Positions 1 to 14,876 of a stretch of 64,000 bases of DNA are shown one piece after another (the first letter of the stretch is position 1; each line of letters starts with the position of its first letter). Both the position numbers and the translations under genes were made by a program. The notes beneath the pieces were generated by a model. It searched no databases. It had not been told where the DNA came from and worked only from the letters and a program-made list of their open reading frames with translations. The DNA comes from Ciborinia camelliae (Eukaryota > Ascomycota > Leotiomycetes > Helotiales > Sclerotiniaceae): contig JANPYM010000023.1 of assembly GCA_025890175.1 (NCBI GenBank), forward strand, positions 1 through 64,000, in the 5' to 3' direction.

Positions 1-100
1 TAACTATTTAAAAGATAATAGGAATTTTATTTAAAAAGTAATAAAAAATCTTTGGGCTAATATTGATCTAGTTGATTCCTTGCATTTTCTATCTTAACAG

Positions 101-207
101 CTATGCTCTCATAGGAATAATAGAATTTTTTATAAGGATTTTATTATTTTTATTAATTAATTTAATTTTATACTTTTATTATATTTTAATAGGTTATAAG
201 CCCAAAT
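101..207. repeat. Dispersed repeat copy A (heavily RIP-mutated)
   Basis: From 101 this aligns base for base with 5433-5520. Nearly all differences are T here for C there, or A here for G there. The counterpart of the 5443-5485 hairpin lies at 111-153. The end of the copy shares the 14-mer TTATAAGCCCAAAT (194-207) with copy C (7473-7486), so the same repeat family is represented in both places. The sequence just upstream (about 80-100) resembles the end of copy D. Confidence 0.7.
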
Positions 208-3200
208 TCGCATCTAAATTAGATTTGTTTTTATTTGAAAAAAAAAACTTTATTAATAATAATAAAAGCTTTAAAATTTAAACAAAAACTTTTATCAATT
301 TAAATAAAGACTTTTTTTAATTTATTAAGATTATTTATTTATTTTTAAAAACTTAAATAAAAGTTTATATTATTTTATAAAAAAATCATTTTATTTATTT
401 AAATATTTTATATATACTCAAAAACAAAAATTTAGATTTTATTTTTCAATTTTATTTTATATTAAAATTCTTTAATTTAATTTAATTTTATAATAAGAAT
501 AAAAAAAGAATTTTATTTTTATTTATTATATTTTAATAAAAACTTTTTAATTATAAAAATATTTCAATTTTTATTTTTTTTATAATATTATACACAATTT
601 TTATAATAATTATAATTATTATAATATTTTTTATTTTATTTAATATAAATAATAAAGTTTAATAATCCTACATTTTAATTTTTAATTAAAACAATTAAAA
701 ATAATAATTTAAATTAGTAAAATTTTATATAATAAAAAAAGAATAAAAATTCATAATAAATAATATAATAGTATAATATATAATAATCTTTATTAATAAT
801 ATTAAGTTCAAAAAGAAAAATAATATTTATAAAATAATTAAAATCTAAATAAAAACTAAACTTTTTATTATATAATATATTAATAAGATAAATATCAAAT
901 TTATCGAGAACTAAATAAAACTTTATATCAAATAAATAGTTTTAAAAAAAAAATATAGCTAAATTATATTACAAAACATTTAAAATCAAATAATATAAGT
1001 TATTATCTAAAAACTAAAATTAAATATAATAATTAAAAATGATTGGGGAAAGATTCGATTTATTTATAAGCGAATTATAAAGAATAATAAGAATTAAATG
1101 AAGGTCCTAATAAATAATATAATATTAAATTTTTTTATTTAAAATCTTCCAGAAAGATTTATTATAATGATTAATATAATTAATACCCAAATGCTTAATT
1201 TCTAATAAAAATTTAATAAATTAAGAATTATTAATAAAAAAAATATAAATTCAAAGATTATAACTATTATTATAATTGAATTAATAAATATAAATAAAAA
1301 TATTATTATAATTATAACAACATATTAAAAATAATAAAAATAAAAACAAAATTATAATAATAATAAAGAATATAATAATAATAAATATAATTAAAATTTA
1401 TATCCTTAAAGTTTTAATAAAATTAAAAAATACTTTTATTATAATAAAAAGAATTATATTATTTAAAATTATTTATATAAAGATAGTATTTAATAATATA
1501 TTAAAAATAATTTTATTTCGAAAAAGCCCATAATGATAACTTGTATATTCGCAAATTAATATATTTATAATAAAATTTCTAAATTACAATTCGATAAAAT
1601 TTTTTTTTTTTTTAAATCTGCTTATATATATACTATAGCAAAAATATTAAATAATAAAAAAAAATCTAATATATTCGTTTTTTTAAATAATTTTACAAAT
1701 AAATTTATATATATTTCATTTACTAATAAATCTTATAAATAAATCACAAATATTAAAATATTAATATATATAATTAATCAATATTATCTTTTTTTTAACC
1801 TAAAACTATTTAAATAACCTTATATTATTAAAATTAATAAAAAAAATTATTTACAAAAAATTACAATATTATAAAAATTATATAAAAAAAAAAAGCTTAT
1901 AAATTAAATACATTATATATTTTAGATTTAAAAATCAATTTATTATTTATAAAAATATTTTATAAGAATTTTAAAAATAAAAAAATATTTAATAATAAAA
2001 AAATATATTTTTATAAAAATAAAAAAATTATATTTTTAATAAAAAAATTTTATAATATTTATATAATTTTTAATTTATCAAATTTTTTAATTATTACTAT
2101 ATTTTTTATAATATTATTTAATAATATATAAAATATTATATATAAGAAAATCAAAATTAACTTAATTAAGATTTAATAGAAAAATTGATTACAATAATAT
2201 TGGTTATAATATTAAAAATTAAAATATATAAATAGTAAAATACTTTATAAATTATATTTAATAATTATTTTTAATAAAAAAATACAATTATTAATAAAAT
2301 TTATTTTTTATAAAATTTATATTATAATTAAAATAAAAAAATATTATAATAATATATTTTCCAAATATAAAAAACAATTATTTATATTTATATCCCTAAA
2401 TATTATAAATCCTTCCCCTATGTTTTTTTGGAAAAAATAATATCTTATAGAAATTATTAATAGCTGAATAAGAAGGGTATAGATTATATTTTTTGTACGA
2501 AAAAGCAATATTATTAATAAATTGAAAAAATAATAGCTAAAAATAAAAAAAGAATTAGATTTTAACATTTTAGTAATTTGGATCGATAATATTTTAAAGA
2601 TTAAAAAGGTATTACAAAAATAATAAAATATTATGGATATATAAAAATAAATGATATATATATATTTCTTAAATCAAAATAAAATTACAAAATATATAAT
2701 TTTTATAATACAAATAAATATTCGGGCAATATTCAAAAACTTTGTTTTATTTATTGAATTTTAAAATTATATTATTAAGACCAATATTTATATACAAAAT
2801 AAAATATATATTAATCTTTATATTAATAAATTTAAAATATATTAAAAATAAAATTTTTTTTTTAAAAAAAATAATAAATAATTAATAATTAAATAAAAGA
2901 ATAATAAATTTTATTCTACAAAATATAATTTAACAAAATTCCATTTATTAATTATATTAAGATATAAAAATCAAAATATTATTTTTATATTAATTCTGTA
3001 TTATAATTATATAATATATAATAGGATAAATTGGTTGATTATATAAGAATTATGATATTTCTAAAATATAATAAATATATTATCAAATATTTTTAAGTTT
3101 ATATTTTAAATATATATATGATAATTAAAATTAATAATTATATTTTTTTTAAAAAATTATTAAGGGAAAGGATTAATTTAAAATTATAAATTTAAATATT

Positions 3201-5400
3201 AAAAAAAGATTTTATTAAGGGGTAAAAAATCTTAAATAATTTACCGAATTAATATTTTATTAGTTAATTATAAAATAATATAAACATTATTTTTATATTA
3301 TTTATAATTAATATTAATATTATTAATCTAAAAAAGATTATAATTAATATAATATAATAATAATAATCTTTATTAATTATTCAAATTATTATTTTACAAT
3401 TTTGAATGTTAAAAATAAAATTAATAATTAGTTTTGTAAAGAATAATATTAATAATGTATATAAAGGATTAATAACAAAAAAGTAATTCAAAAAAAAGAA
3501 AAACAAGGTTGATTTTTGAAAGGTAAAATATTTGCAAATTTTGTTTATTATAATTTTGAAATTAAAATTTAATTAATAATTATTTATAAAAAAATAATTA
3601 AATAATTATGTTTTTTTATTTAAAATTATTTTTATAAATATTATAGTAAGGAAAATATTTATTTTTAAGATTTATAAAAAAATTATTAATAATCTTATAT
3701 ATAGAAAATAATGAATAAAGATTATTTAAAAAAAAATTAATAAACTTAAAAAAAATAAAATATAATAATAAATATTTAATAATAATAAAATAAATTTAAT
3801 TATTATAAAATAAATTTTTATAATAAAATTAAAAATAAATAAATTATTGGATTATTTTAAGATAAAATTAATGGTATAAGGGTTTATTTAAAAATATAAT
3901 ATTAATTTTTTTAATATTTTTATTTTTATTATATAATTAATAATAATTTGTTTTTTTTTATTAATAGTTATTTTTCAAAATTTTGAAATATATTATTTTA
4001 ATATTAAAAATATATTTATAAAAATTAAATTAAAAAAAAAGATTTTTTTTTTATATTAAAAAAGATTTTAATAAAATTAGGGTATATTTTGAAGATATTA
4101 TAAAATTTATATAATTTAAAATAAATAATATATAATTAAAATAATTTAATTAAATCTTAATTTATTATCTAAAGATTTATATAAAATTAAATTGACTTTT
4201 GTTTATTTATTTATATAAATTAAAAAATAATTATTTTATTATATATTAATAATCTTTTTATAATAATAAAATTTATTAATAATATTATATAATTTAATAG
4301 ATAGTTTATATCAAAATTTAAGATTAAAAATTTGGGGAAAATAAAACATTCGAAACTTTTAGATTTAAAAATAATTTGGAATAAAAAAAATTATATTTTA
4401 TATATTAATTAAATATAATATTTTAAAAATATTTTAAATAAATATAAATTTGTAAAAAAAATATTAAAACCAATTAATATATTTATTAAAGAATATAAAA
4501 TATTTCGATTATTTAAAAAAGACGAAAAATAAACCAATCCCATATAATATTATTATATAATTAATAAATTGATATATATAATAATATATTTTAAACTAAA
4601 TATTATATTTAATTTTAAAAAACTTAATTAATATATAAAAGATTCTATAGAATTTTATATATATTAATTATAAAAAATTATATAATATTTATAAATAATA
4701 ATTAATTTCAAATTGTATTATAGATTAAAAAAAATTAAAAATTTAATTATATATTTTAATATAAATTATATAAATAATATTATAAATAAAAAAAGTATTT
4801 TTAAAATAATAATTTTGTTAAATAATAATTTAATATTTTAAATAAATTAAAAATAAAATATAATATTAATATTCATTATTAAATTAAAATATTTTAAATC
4901 AAATTTATAATCCTATTTTTTGATTTATATTTTTTATTTTATATTAAATAACTTTTAATTAATTAAAATAAATTAAAATATATTATATAATTAATTACAA
5001 TGAAACAAAAATAATAATTAGTATAAATACTTTGTAATATAAAATATAAATATTATATTAAAAAAAATGAATTTAAAATATAAATAAAAAATAATAATTA
5101 AAGGGTTATTGTTTTAATAAAAAATATATAATTTATAAATTAATTAAAATATATTAATATAATTTATTATTATATATAAAACTTACAAAAAAAAAAATTA
5201 AAAAAAAATTATATATTAATTAATAAAATAATAATTAATAAATTAACCAAATTTTTAATGAAAAATATATTTTAATATTTTATTAAAATATTAAAAATAA
5301 AAAAATAAATAGATTTTTTTTGTATTAAATAATTTCAAAATGTATATAATATCCAAAAGGAAATATTGAATTAAATGATTATAGAATTTAGTGCAGCGTA

Positions 5401-5530
5401 TAATGTAGCGTCTGTGTGTAATATAAACGCGGCTATGCTCTCGTAGGAATAATAAAATCCTCTACGAGGATTCTACTATTCCTACTAATCAATCTAATCC
5501 TATGCTTTCATCATACCTTAACAGTAATTA
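5401..5530. repeat. Dispersed repeat copy B with 43-nt hairpin (less mutated)
   Basis: This is one of the few GC-containing islands in the isochore. It aligns with copy A. It holds an inverted repeat at 5443-5485: two 20-nt arms around a TAC loop, with only two mismatches. Both mismatches are A opposite C and would become G-C pairs if the A were a mutated G. Copy A keeps a G at one of these sites, which supports a perfect palindrome in the ancestral element. No protein is encoded. The palindrome's role is unknown. Confidence 0.7.
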
Positions 5531-7300
5531 TATTTAATTAATATTATTTTTTTAAAAAAATAAATAATAAAATATAATTACCTATTATTTTTAACCTAAA
5601 AAAAAATATTTTCGATAATATAATTAAAAATATTGTATTTAATAAATACCTTTTTATTTTAATTGAAATATATTAAAATAGGGGTATAAATAATAATATT
5701 TTTTAATATTAAAAATATTTTTTTACAATTAAAAATCTAATTAAAATCAAATGTTTTATTAACTTTGATTTACAAATTAATTAATAATTTATAAATTTAA
5801 GAATATTTATTAATAAATTATTTATAAAAATTTATAAAATTTATAAAACAAAAAATATTCTTTATATCCTTAAAATGTTTTTAATCAAAAATAACCTAAA
5901 CTTTTGTAAAGTTTATTTTAATATTATTAATTAATAAAATCAAGTTTAAAAATTTAATTTTTTAAATAAAAAACTTATACTTTTTATTATTGATTTATAA
6001 ATTAGCTTTTTTTAAGAATATTAAATATTTGATATATATAATTAATATATTCGTTATAATTTTTATTATAAATCAAAATATTGTTTATATAAATGGATAT
6101 AAAAATATTTAAAAAATTTTAAAATATATTATTAATATAATATTGAAATATAATTAATTTATTATATAATTTAAATAATATAATTTTATAATAAAATGAT
6201 TTAAATTTTATATAGAATATAATTAGATCTATATTTTTTTCAATTTTTATTTGAATTTAATTAAAAATATGGTAAATATTAAATTTAATTATAAATTTTG
6301 ATTTAATTATTTAAATCAAAATTTTATTGATTAAAAATAAAAAATAAATATTTTTTTTAATAATAAAATTAAATTTATAATAATTAATACAAAATTGTAA
6401 TTTATCTTTAAATTTTCAAATAAATAGAATCGAAAATATAAAAACTGTGTTTTATTAAATTTAATAAAAAATTTTTTAAAATTATTATTAATATATTTTT
6501 TAATAAAATCTAATTTTTTATTAAATATTTAGAATAATAATATATAATTAAATATATTAAATTTATTAAATTTAATATAATAATTAAAATTATTATAAAA
6601 AAAAAATTTATTTGTTTTACTTTTTTTGAATATATTTAAATAATTATAATAATTAAATAGAATTTTTTTATATAAAAATCTTTTATTATTTTATTTAATT
6701 TTTATATTTTATTATTAATATTTTTCGTTTATAATATTTATTATAAAAAAAATAAAGATTTAAATATTTTTTTATTTTAAAATTGTTAAAAAAAAAATAA
6801 CATTAATTATATTAATATATAATAAAATTAAATTTATAAAAATAAAAATCAAATTATTGTTAAATACAAAAATCTTAATAATTTCTTATTTCAAAATAAT
6901 TTTTAATATAAAATATATTATATTATTAATTTTTAAAAGTATATTTTTTGTTTTTATATTTTTTATTGAAAATATAAGTCTTAATTAATTTTTTAAAAAT
7001 TTAATTTTTAATATATTAAAATATAAACAAAACCTTAGTTTGAAAAATATAATTTTTGTTTTTATATAAATTATAATTTTGTATTATTATATTTATTTAT
7101 ATTCTATTAATATTTAATAAAATATATTTATAATATAAAATATTATAATATTAATATAATTATATATTTAAATTTAAACAAATATTTTTTTATAATTAAT
7201 TATAATTTTAAAGATTTTACCATTAAAAATCTTTATCTTATATAATCAAAATAAAAATATAAATTCAATTTATTTTACTTTACAAATAAATATTGTTGAG

Positions 7301-7490
7301 AGTAGCCAGGGCTGTATGAGCCGTACGGACTGCAAAGCGGCCCGTAGGCCTAATACAGTCTAGCGCTTTATTTTAAGCTTAAATAGTATACAAGATTTAA
7401 CCTTAGTTTTATAGTAATTTCAAATACATTATATAATTTGTATTTTTATATAATTTATCTAATTTTAACAAATTATAAGCCCAAATATAT
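7301..7490. repeat. Dispersed repeat copy C
   Basis: This aligns with 12695-12860 over roughly 150 bp. The left half here keeps C and G (for example the palindrome CCGTACGG near 7321) where copy D has T and A. In the right half the pattern reverses. That mosaic of transitions shows the two copies were mutated independently from one GC-richer ancestor. It ends with the TTATAAGCCCAAAT 14-mer also found in copy A. Confidence 0.7.
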
Positions 7491-10400
7491 TAAATTAACA
7501 AATAAATTCTTAATTATTTTGATTTATTTATTTTATTTTATATTTTTTTTGTACTTTTTATAAAATAAACAAAAGATTTAAAGTATTAAATAAAAAAATA
7601 TCAAATATAACAAAAAAAAGTTAATATTTAGAATATTGTAAGAGATTAATATTTACAAAAAAAAAATAATAAATCGAAAAAGTTAACTTTTATAATTAAA
7701 CCTTTTTCAAATTCATTTATAAATTCTACAATAATAACATTATATTTAAAGGGATCATAAAAAATCACAAAGTTTTTTATCAAAACCAAAAACAATATTA
7801 AAAAAAAACAAAACAAAAAATCTGATTTATTTTCAAATTAATTTTAAAAAAAAAAATTTTTTTATAATATTATATTAAAATTAAAAAATTTAATATTTTA
7901 ATTACTTTTTTTTATATAAAAAGATTTATTATTAGTATAGTAAAATTTATTAGCATTTAATATAACTTTAAATTCTAATTTAAAAATTATTATAATTTTT
8001 AATAATCTAATATTTTTATATAAGTTTTATTTTAAAAAAATAAAAAACTATAATATATAATTTGAAAATATTATAAATATTATTAAAATAAATAATATGT
8101 TTGATTGTTTTTAAATTTTAAAACTTATCAATTTTTATAATAAAATAAATAATTATAAAAATATTATTATTGGGATAATTAATAAAATTTAGTTTTAAAA
8201 TAATTAAATTATTAAAAATTCTAAAATATAATATTATATTAAAAATTTTATTAATAATATTGAATTATTATTTATTAAAGGATGTATAAAAACCAAAAAT
8301 ATATTAAAAAAATTTAAAAATTAATATAAAAAAATTAATTATTATTTATATATAAATAAATAAAATCGTTTTTTCAAAATAAATTTTAATAATTTTAATT
8401 TAATTAATAAATTTATTATAAAATATAAATTTTATATAATAAAATTAATAGATCTAAATATTAAGTTTTCAAATCTAAATTATTATATTTAATTTATAAT
8501 TAAAATTTTTAAATATTTTTTTATTTAAATTAATAAAAATTTATATTAAATTTGTTATAATAATAAAAATAAATTTTTAAGTTTTAAAAAACTTTTAATC
8601 GATTTTATTAATAAAATATGAAAAAATAATAATCTTGATGATAATAGGATAGTTTTATTTGGAAATAAAATTCGAAAAACGAATTAAAATCAAAATAATA
8701 AATCAAAATTTGAAAAAAAAAAAAAAAATCAAAATTTTTAGGATTATTAAAATTATTATAATTTAATATTAATAATAATAAATATAATTATTATAATATA
8801 TTTTTTATATTTAAGTTTTATATAAATATTTGTTTTAATAATTTAAAAAATATTATAATAAAAAAAGTTTAAAAAAAAAAATACAAAAAAAAATAAATAT
8901 AATATAATAAATATAAAAAATCCAAAAATAAGTTTGGGGTAAACGATAACTTAGATTTTGACTTTGATTTAAATTTTGATTTTGGTTTTAGTTTTAGTTT
9001 TAATTTTAATATTGGAATAAATTTTGGGATAAAAACAAATTCTTTTTTTTTATTATTATTTAATTTTTTTTTAAATTTTTGTATTTTAATTTTGTATATA
9101 ATATTATTAAATTTTTTAATTTTTTTAATTAATAATAATTTTAATATAATTATACAAATTTTTTTTAATAATCAAATTATTTAAAATAGTTATATATAAA
9201 AAATATAATTTTTTGATATAAATATTTTATTTTATTATTTATAAAATAAAAACGATTTTAAGATTTATTAAAAGTTTTTGAATAAAAAAGCAAATTCTTT
9301 AATATTAATATTAATAAATAATTTTATTATTTTCAAAAAAATTAAAATAATTATTTTTGAATATATTATATTAAATTGTTTAATTAATTTTATTTTTTTA
9401 TTAAATAATTTTTATTTTATTAATTTATTTATTAAATTGTTTTTGGGGTATAAAATATAAATTAAAGGAGAATATATTAAGTTTAATAAAAACAATAATA
9501 ATTTAAATATAATTTATAATAAAAATTGAAATTATTTTTTTCAAATTAATTAATATCTTTATATTTTAATATTGAGGATATTAATTATTTAAAAAATCTT
9601 ATTAATTATTTTACTTTGTATTATAAATATTCGATTGATAAAGGTATGATATAAATATTTTAAATATTTTTTTTTAAAAAATATTAAAAATATTTAAAAA
9701 ATTGTTTAAAGTTTGTTTTTAAAAAATTTAAATAATTATTCGAAAAATAAGATTTATAAACTTTATAAATTTGAAAAATCTTATTGTATATAATAAAAAA
9801 ATATTAATTTTTATATTACAAAGTTTTTCGAAAAAATAAATATCGATATTGTTAAAATTTATTTTATTAATATTAATAAATATAAATATATAATTTTATT
9901 TATTAATAATAATATTTATAAATAAATTATATTTATTTATAAAAAAAAAAATAAGATTAAAAAAGTTATTCGAATTATAAATCAATAAATATTTATATAA
10001 TATAGTATAACGATTTTGATTTAAAGATTTAATGAAAATAATAAATATAAACAATATAAATTTAATTAAATAATTAAAAATTTAAAGTTTTATTTTAAAT
10101 TTACAATTTTTTATATATTAAATTAGGATAAAATATTTAAATATTTTATTTGTATAATTTTTGATAAAGCATAATTTATTTTTATTGAAATAATAATTTT
10201 ATATACTTTTTAATCGAAAATTCTTTAAAATATAATTTATATTATAAATCGAATTATAATTAAATCTTTATTTAACAGAATTACTTTATACAAAGCTTAT
10301 ATAAACTATATTTATTTTGATATAAATAATTAATCAAATATTTTTTATTTATAAATATTTAATAGTATTATTTATATTTATATTTCAAAAAAATATTATA

Positions 10401-12694
10401 TTGCAAATAAAAAGTTTGCTTTTTAAATTAAAAAAGATATTTTCATTAATTTCAAAAAAAATTATATTTATCAAATATTTGTTTTTATTTATGTAATTAA
10501 TAAAATCATTTGTTTTTTTAATATTTGTTTTAATAAATTAAATTTTTTGATTAATTCGATTAATAATGATAATAATTTAAATAAATATTAAAGTAAAAAG
10601 AAATTAAATAATAATTTAATATTTTTAAATAATTTTATTTATATTTAATCAAATAAATTAATTATTAATATTAAAGATTGTTTAAATATTATAAACAATT
10701 ATATATTATTTAATTATAAGGATTAATTTAATTAAATTAATATTAATAAAATATTAAAATTTGATTAAAAGTATAACCAAAAATATTTTAAGGGTTCAAA
10801 AAATAAAAAATTTATTAATAAAAAAATGAATAATATAATAATATAAATATTATAATAATATTATATTATTATTTATATAATTTATATAATAATAATAATT
10901 AATATTAAAAATAATCCCAAAATATTTAATAAAATTATAAAGTTATTTAATAAAATTAAATAAATAAAATTAATTAAAATTAAATATAAATCGATTTTTA
11001 ATAATAAAATTTTTAAATTTATTTAAAAATTAAAAATTCAAAAATAAAAAATTTTTTGTAATAAAATAATTTATAAATAAAAACAAAATAAAAAAAGTAA
11101 TATTAAAAAATATAAAATTTGTTGAATTATATAAAATTTCGAGTAATATTATAAATTAAATTTCAACCAAACTTTTACAAAAATCTATAAAAATATTTTC
11201 TGAAAAATAGTTTTAACAATTATTATTTATTTTAAACTAAAAATATATTAAATAAATATAATTATAATATTTCTAAATATTATTATACCAAATAATTTAT
11301 TAATTTATATTGAATTGCTATTATATTAAAAACAAAATAAAATTCAATTTAAATAATTAAAAAAAAATTTTGAAAATAAAGTTTGGGTATATCAATTGTT
11401 TAAAACTTTGTATAGTTTGAAATAGATATTAAAATAATAATAAAAAACTTTATATTTTATATTTATTTAATTAGATTTTATATTAATAAAAATAAATAAT
11501 TATATTTATTTTAATTATAATAAAAAAATAATAATAATAATATATATTAATAATTTTTTTATAATTAAAAAAATAAATATATATAATGTTTTAAAAAAAA
11601 ATTTAATAAAAAAGTTTTAAATAAAAAATTTAAAAATAATTTTATATTTTTTAAAAATTCAGATTTATTATAATATATAAAACAAAACAATTATTTTTTA
11701 TTAAGATTTTTATATTAAAAAGATTTTTATAAAATTCGATTTTAAATATTTACGGATAAATATAATATTTATAATATTAAGTTTTATTAAAAATTTAATT
11801 TTAAACGAGGGAATAACCAACAAACAATTTATAATATTTTATTAATTCAAAATCGGATCTTTAGGATTTTTATATATTAAGATAAATATTATATATAATA
11901 TAAATATTTTTTATCGATTTTTTATTAATCTTTTAAAAATATATATAAAATATTATAATCAAATCTTTTAATATCTAATTAATATAATAAATTATATAAT
12001 TATTTATAACAGTAATAATAATAAATTTGTTATAAAAAAATATATAAATTTTAATTATACAAAAGATTTTTTAATAAAAAAAAATATATCAAATTATGTT
12101 TTTTTTATATATAAAAAAGTAATTTTAATATAATTAAAAAAACAATTAATTATAGTTTTAAATTTAATAAAATCAAAATATTATAAATTTTATAAAACAA
12201 TAATAAAAATATTATAAATTTAATAATTTTTAAAAAAATTAACAAAAATTGAATACAAATATTCCGATTCAATAAAAATTAAGATTATTAAAAATAATTA
12301 AGGAAATCTTATTTTTATTAAAAATCTAGAGATTTATTAATATACGAAGTATATAATAATAAAATATTATTATATTTATAAATAAATTATACAAAGCTAC
12401 ATTAATCTATAATTTGTATTAACGAACTTATAAATAGTAAATGAACTTATAAAATCGCTTTTATTAGTAAAATATACTAAATTTGTTGAAATACTGCAAA
12501 TAAAAAGATTTTTAAAAAAAGAAAAGATTTATTTTTTAAAGATACAAAATATATATATTAATAATAACAAAATATATTAATAAAAAATAAAAAATATTAA
12601 TTTAAAAAAAATTAATAATTAACAAAAAAATTCCCAAAAAAGTTTTAAAATATTTTATATATCGTTAACTAAAAAATATATTAAAAATAACCAA

Positions 12695-12860
12695 AATCAT
12701 ATAAACTGTACAGATTGTAAAGTAGCCTATAGGCCTAATACAATTTAACATTTTATTTTAAACTTAAATAATATACAAGGTTTAACCTTAGTTTTATAAT
12801 AATTTCAAATACATTATATAACTTGCATTTTCATATGATCTACCTAATCTTAACAAATAT
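12695..12860. repeat. Dispersed repeat copy D
   Basis: This is a partner of copy C. The shared core runs from the GTAGGCCTAATACA-like segment through TTTAACCTTAGTTTTATA to a TTGCATTTTCAT segment that copy C has as TTGTATTTTTAT. Differences are transitions. The end (CTAATCTTAACA) resembles the sequence that starts copy A, so A/B and C/D may be two halves of one larger element. Confidence 0.65.
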
Positions 12861-14876
12861 AATAATAACTTTATTAATAAAATTTTTATTAAAATAATAT
12901 ATATTAAAAAAAATTAATATTAATATTTTTATTCTTTTAAACAATTTATTAATAAATTTTATTACCTTACCCATAAATATAAATCTAATAAATATAAAAT
13001 TGTAATTAATCAATATAAACCAATAAAATTACAATTTCAAAAAATCCTTAAAATCGAATTATAATTATATTATAACCCCTAATATATTTAAATTAAAAAA
13101 TTTTTTTTTTTTTTGTTATAATATAATTTTATTTAATTTGAATATATTTTTTTTTATAAAACAATTTTTAACAAAATAATCAATTTTTTTACAAATAAAA
13201 TAAATATTTTTTGCTTACAATTTTATTTGTTTAAATATAAAAATTTTAACTTCTTTTTTTAAATTTTAAATAATAAAATTAAAAATATTTTTTTTCTTTT
13301 TAATTTTTTTTTTACATTTTAATTTACATTTTTTAATTATATTCAATTACTTAATATTCATAATTATTATACCAACCTTATATCCCAAATCCTAAATTAT
13401 CATATATTTATATAAAAGAATTATAGCCTATTTTATATTCTTATTAACTTTATATCAAAAATTATTAATTATAATTTTTTTAATAAATTTAAATTTAATA
13501 AAAAGTTATTAGAATTTTCCCCAAAATTAAATAAATAATTATTTATTTTAAAATAATTTATAATATTTAATTTAAACTATTTTAATTTTATTATTATTTC
13601 TATAAATTTATATAAAAATTTCAAAAAAAAATTTTATTAATATAAAGAAATTTGAATTATTAATTTTAAATTGAAATATAAAATAAACAATAATTTTGTT
13701 ATTAATTTGTAATAATATTTATATTATACAATTAATTAATATATAAAAATTATTTATATTTAGTTTTTAAATTATTCAAAATTGCTAAAATTTATATTAA
13801 AAAATTTGTTATCCGTTTTTATCAATTTTAAATTTAATTAAATCAAAGAAAATTTATATTAATTAATAAAAATAAAGATTAATTATAATTATAATAATTA
13901 TTTTTTTCATATTTTTTTTAAATTATTAAATAATAATAATAAAATTAATAATTTTTTATTAATATATTTTTTAAATAATAATAAATTTATTAATCTTTAT
14001 ATTAAAATTAAAAATCTATATATTTTAATTAAAAATAATTAAGATTTTATTTTTTATAATATTATTAAAATTAATAACAAAATTATTAACAATTTTAAGC
14101 TTTTTTTTTAATTTAAAAATTAACACCTTTTAATTATTATAAAACAAAACAAATTTATTATAAATTGTTATAACATTATTATATTTGCAAAATATATCAT
14201 TTATTCGAATAAACATAAAGATTAATTATTTTAAACTAAAATTTTTCAATTTTTCAATCTTTTTAAATTTTTTTAATTGAAAAGTAATATCAAATTTGTT
14301 TTTTTTTAAAAAAAAATTATATTAAATATAAACTTTATTATCATTAATAATATTATTAAATAATAAAAAAGCTATAATAAAATCAAAATTATATTTAAAT
14401 AACAATATAATATTTTTTATTAACAAATTATAATTATTCTATATTAAAGAAAAAATTCCTAATAATTAAAAAAAATATATTTAATTAATTATTATCTTAT
14501 CGAAAAAATATATTATTCAAAAAAACAATTTGATTTTAAAATAATTATAAATAAAAATAAATGAAAAAGTTATTTTATTATTAATAAAACAAATTTCCTA
14601 TATCAATTTAAAGATAAATACAAAATCTATTATAATTTATTTAAAGATAAATATAAATAAATATTTAATTAATAATATACAATTATAATTAATATTTTAA
14701 TAAATACTTTGTTATATAAAATCTATTACAATCTATTTGAAAATAAGTATAAATAAATATTTAATCAATAATTATATATTTTAATAAATATCCTATAATA
14801 TAAGGTTTATTATTATTTAATAACTCAAACAATCTATTTATACTAAAATTCTAATTTGTAAAGTTGTTATTATTAC

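Larger units (their letters stand above)
1..14871. other. AT-rich RIP-type isochore, no intact genes
   Basis: Almost the whole stretch is A and T, with stop codons in every frame. The only ORFs are short, low-complexity Ile/Asn/Lys/Phe/Leu strings. The few islands with appreciable G+C (about 5390-5520, 7295-7380, 12695-12850) are partial copies of a dispersed repeat described separately. Copies differ by C-to-T and G-to-A transitions on both strands, which is the signature of repeat-induced point mutation in ascomycetes. The simplest reading is a block of old transposons mutated beyond recognition; I cannot name the families. The block may extend left beyond the window, so a centromeric or subtelomeric position cannot be judged. 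The edge near 15.5 kb is abrupt: normal base composition begins within about 100 bp. Confidence 0.9.

Noticed and set aside
1..14871. CRISPR-like or satellite centromere array in the AT-rich block
   Set aside because: No regularly spaced direct repeats were seen. The copies found are few, irregularly placed and transition-mutated, which RIP explains.
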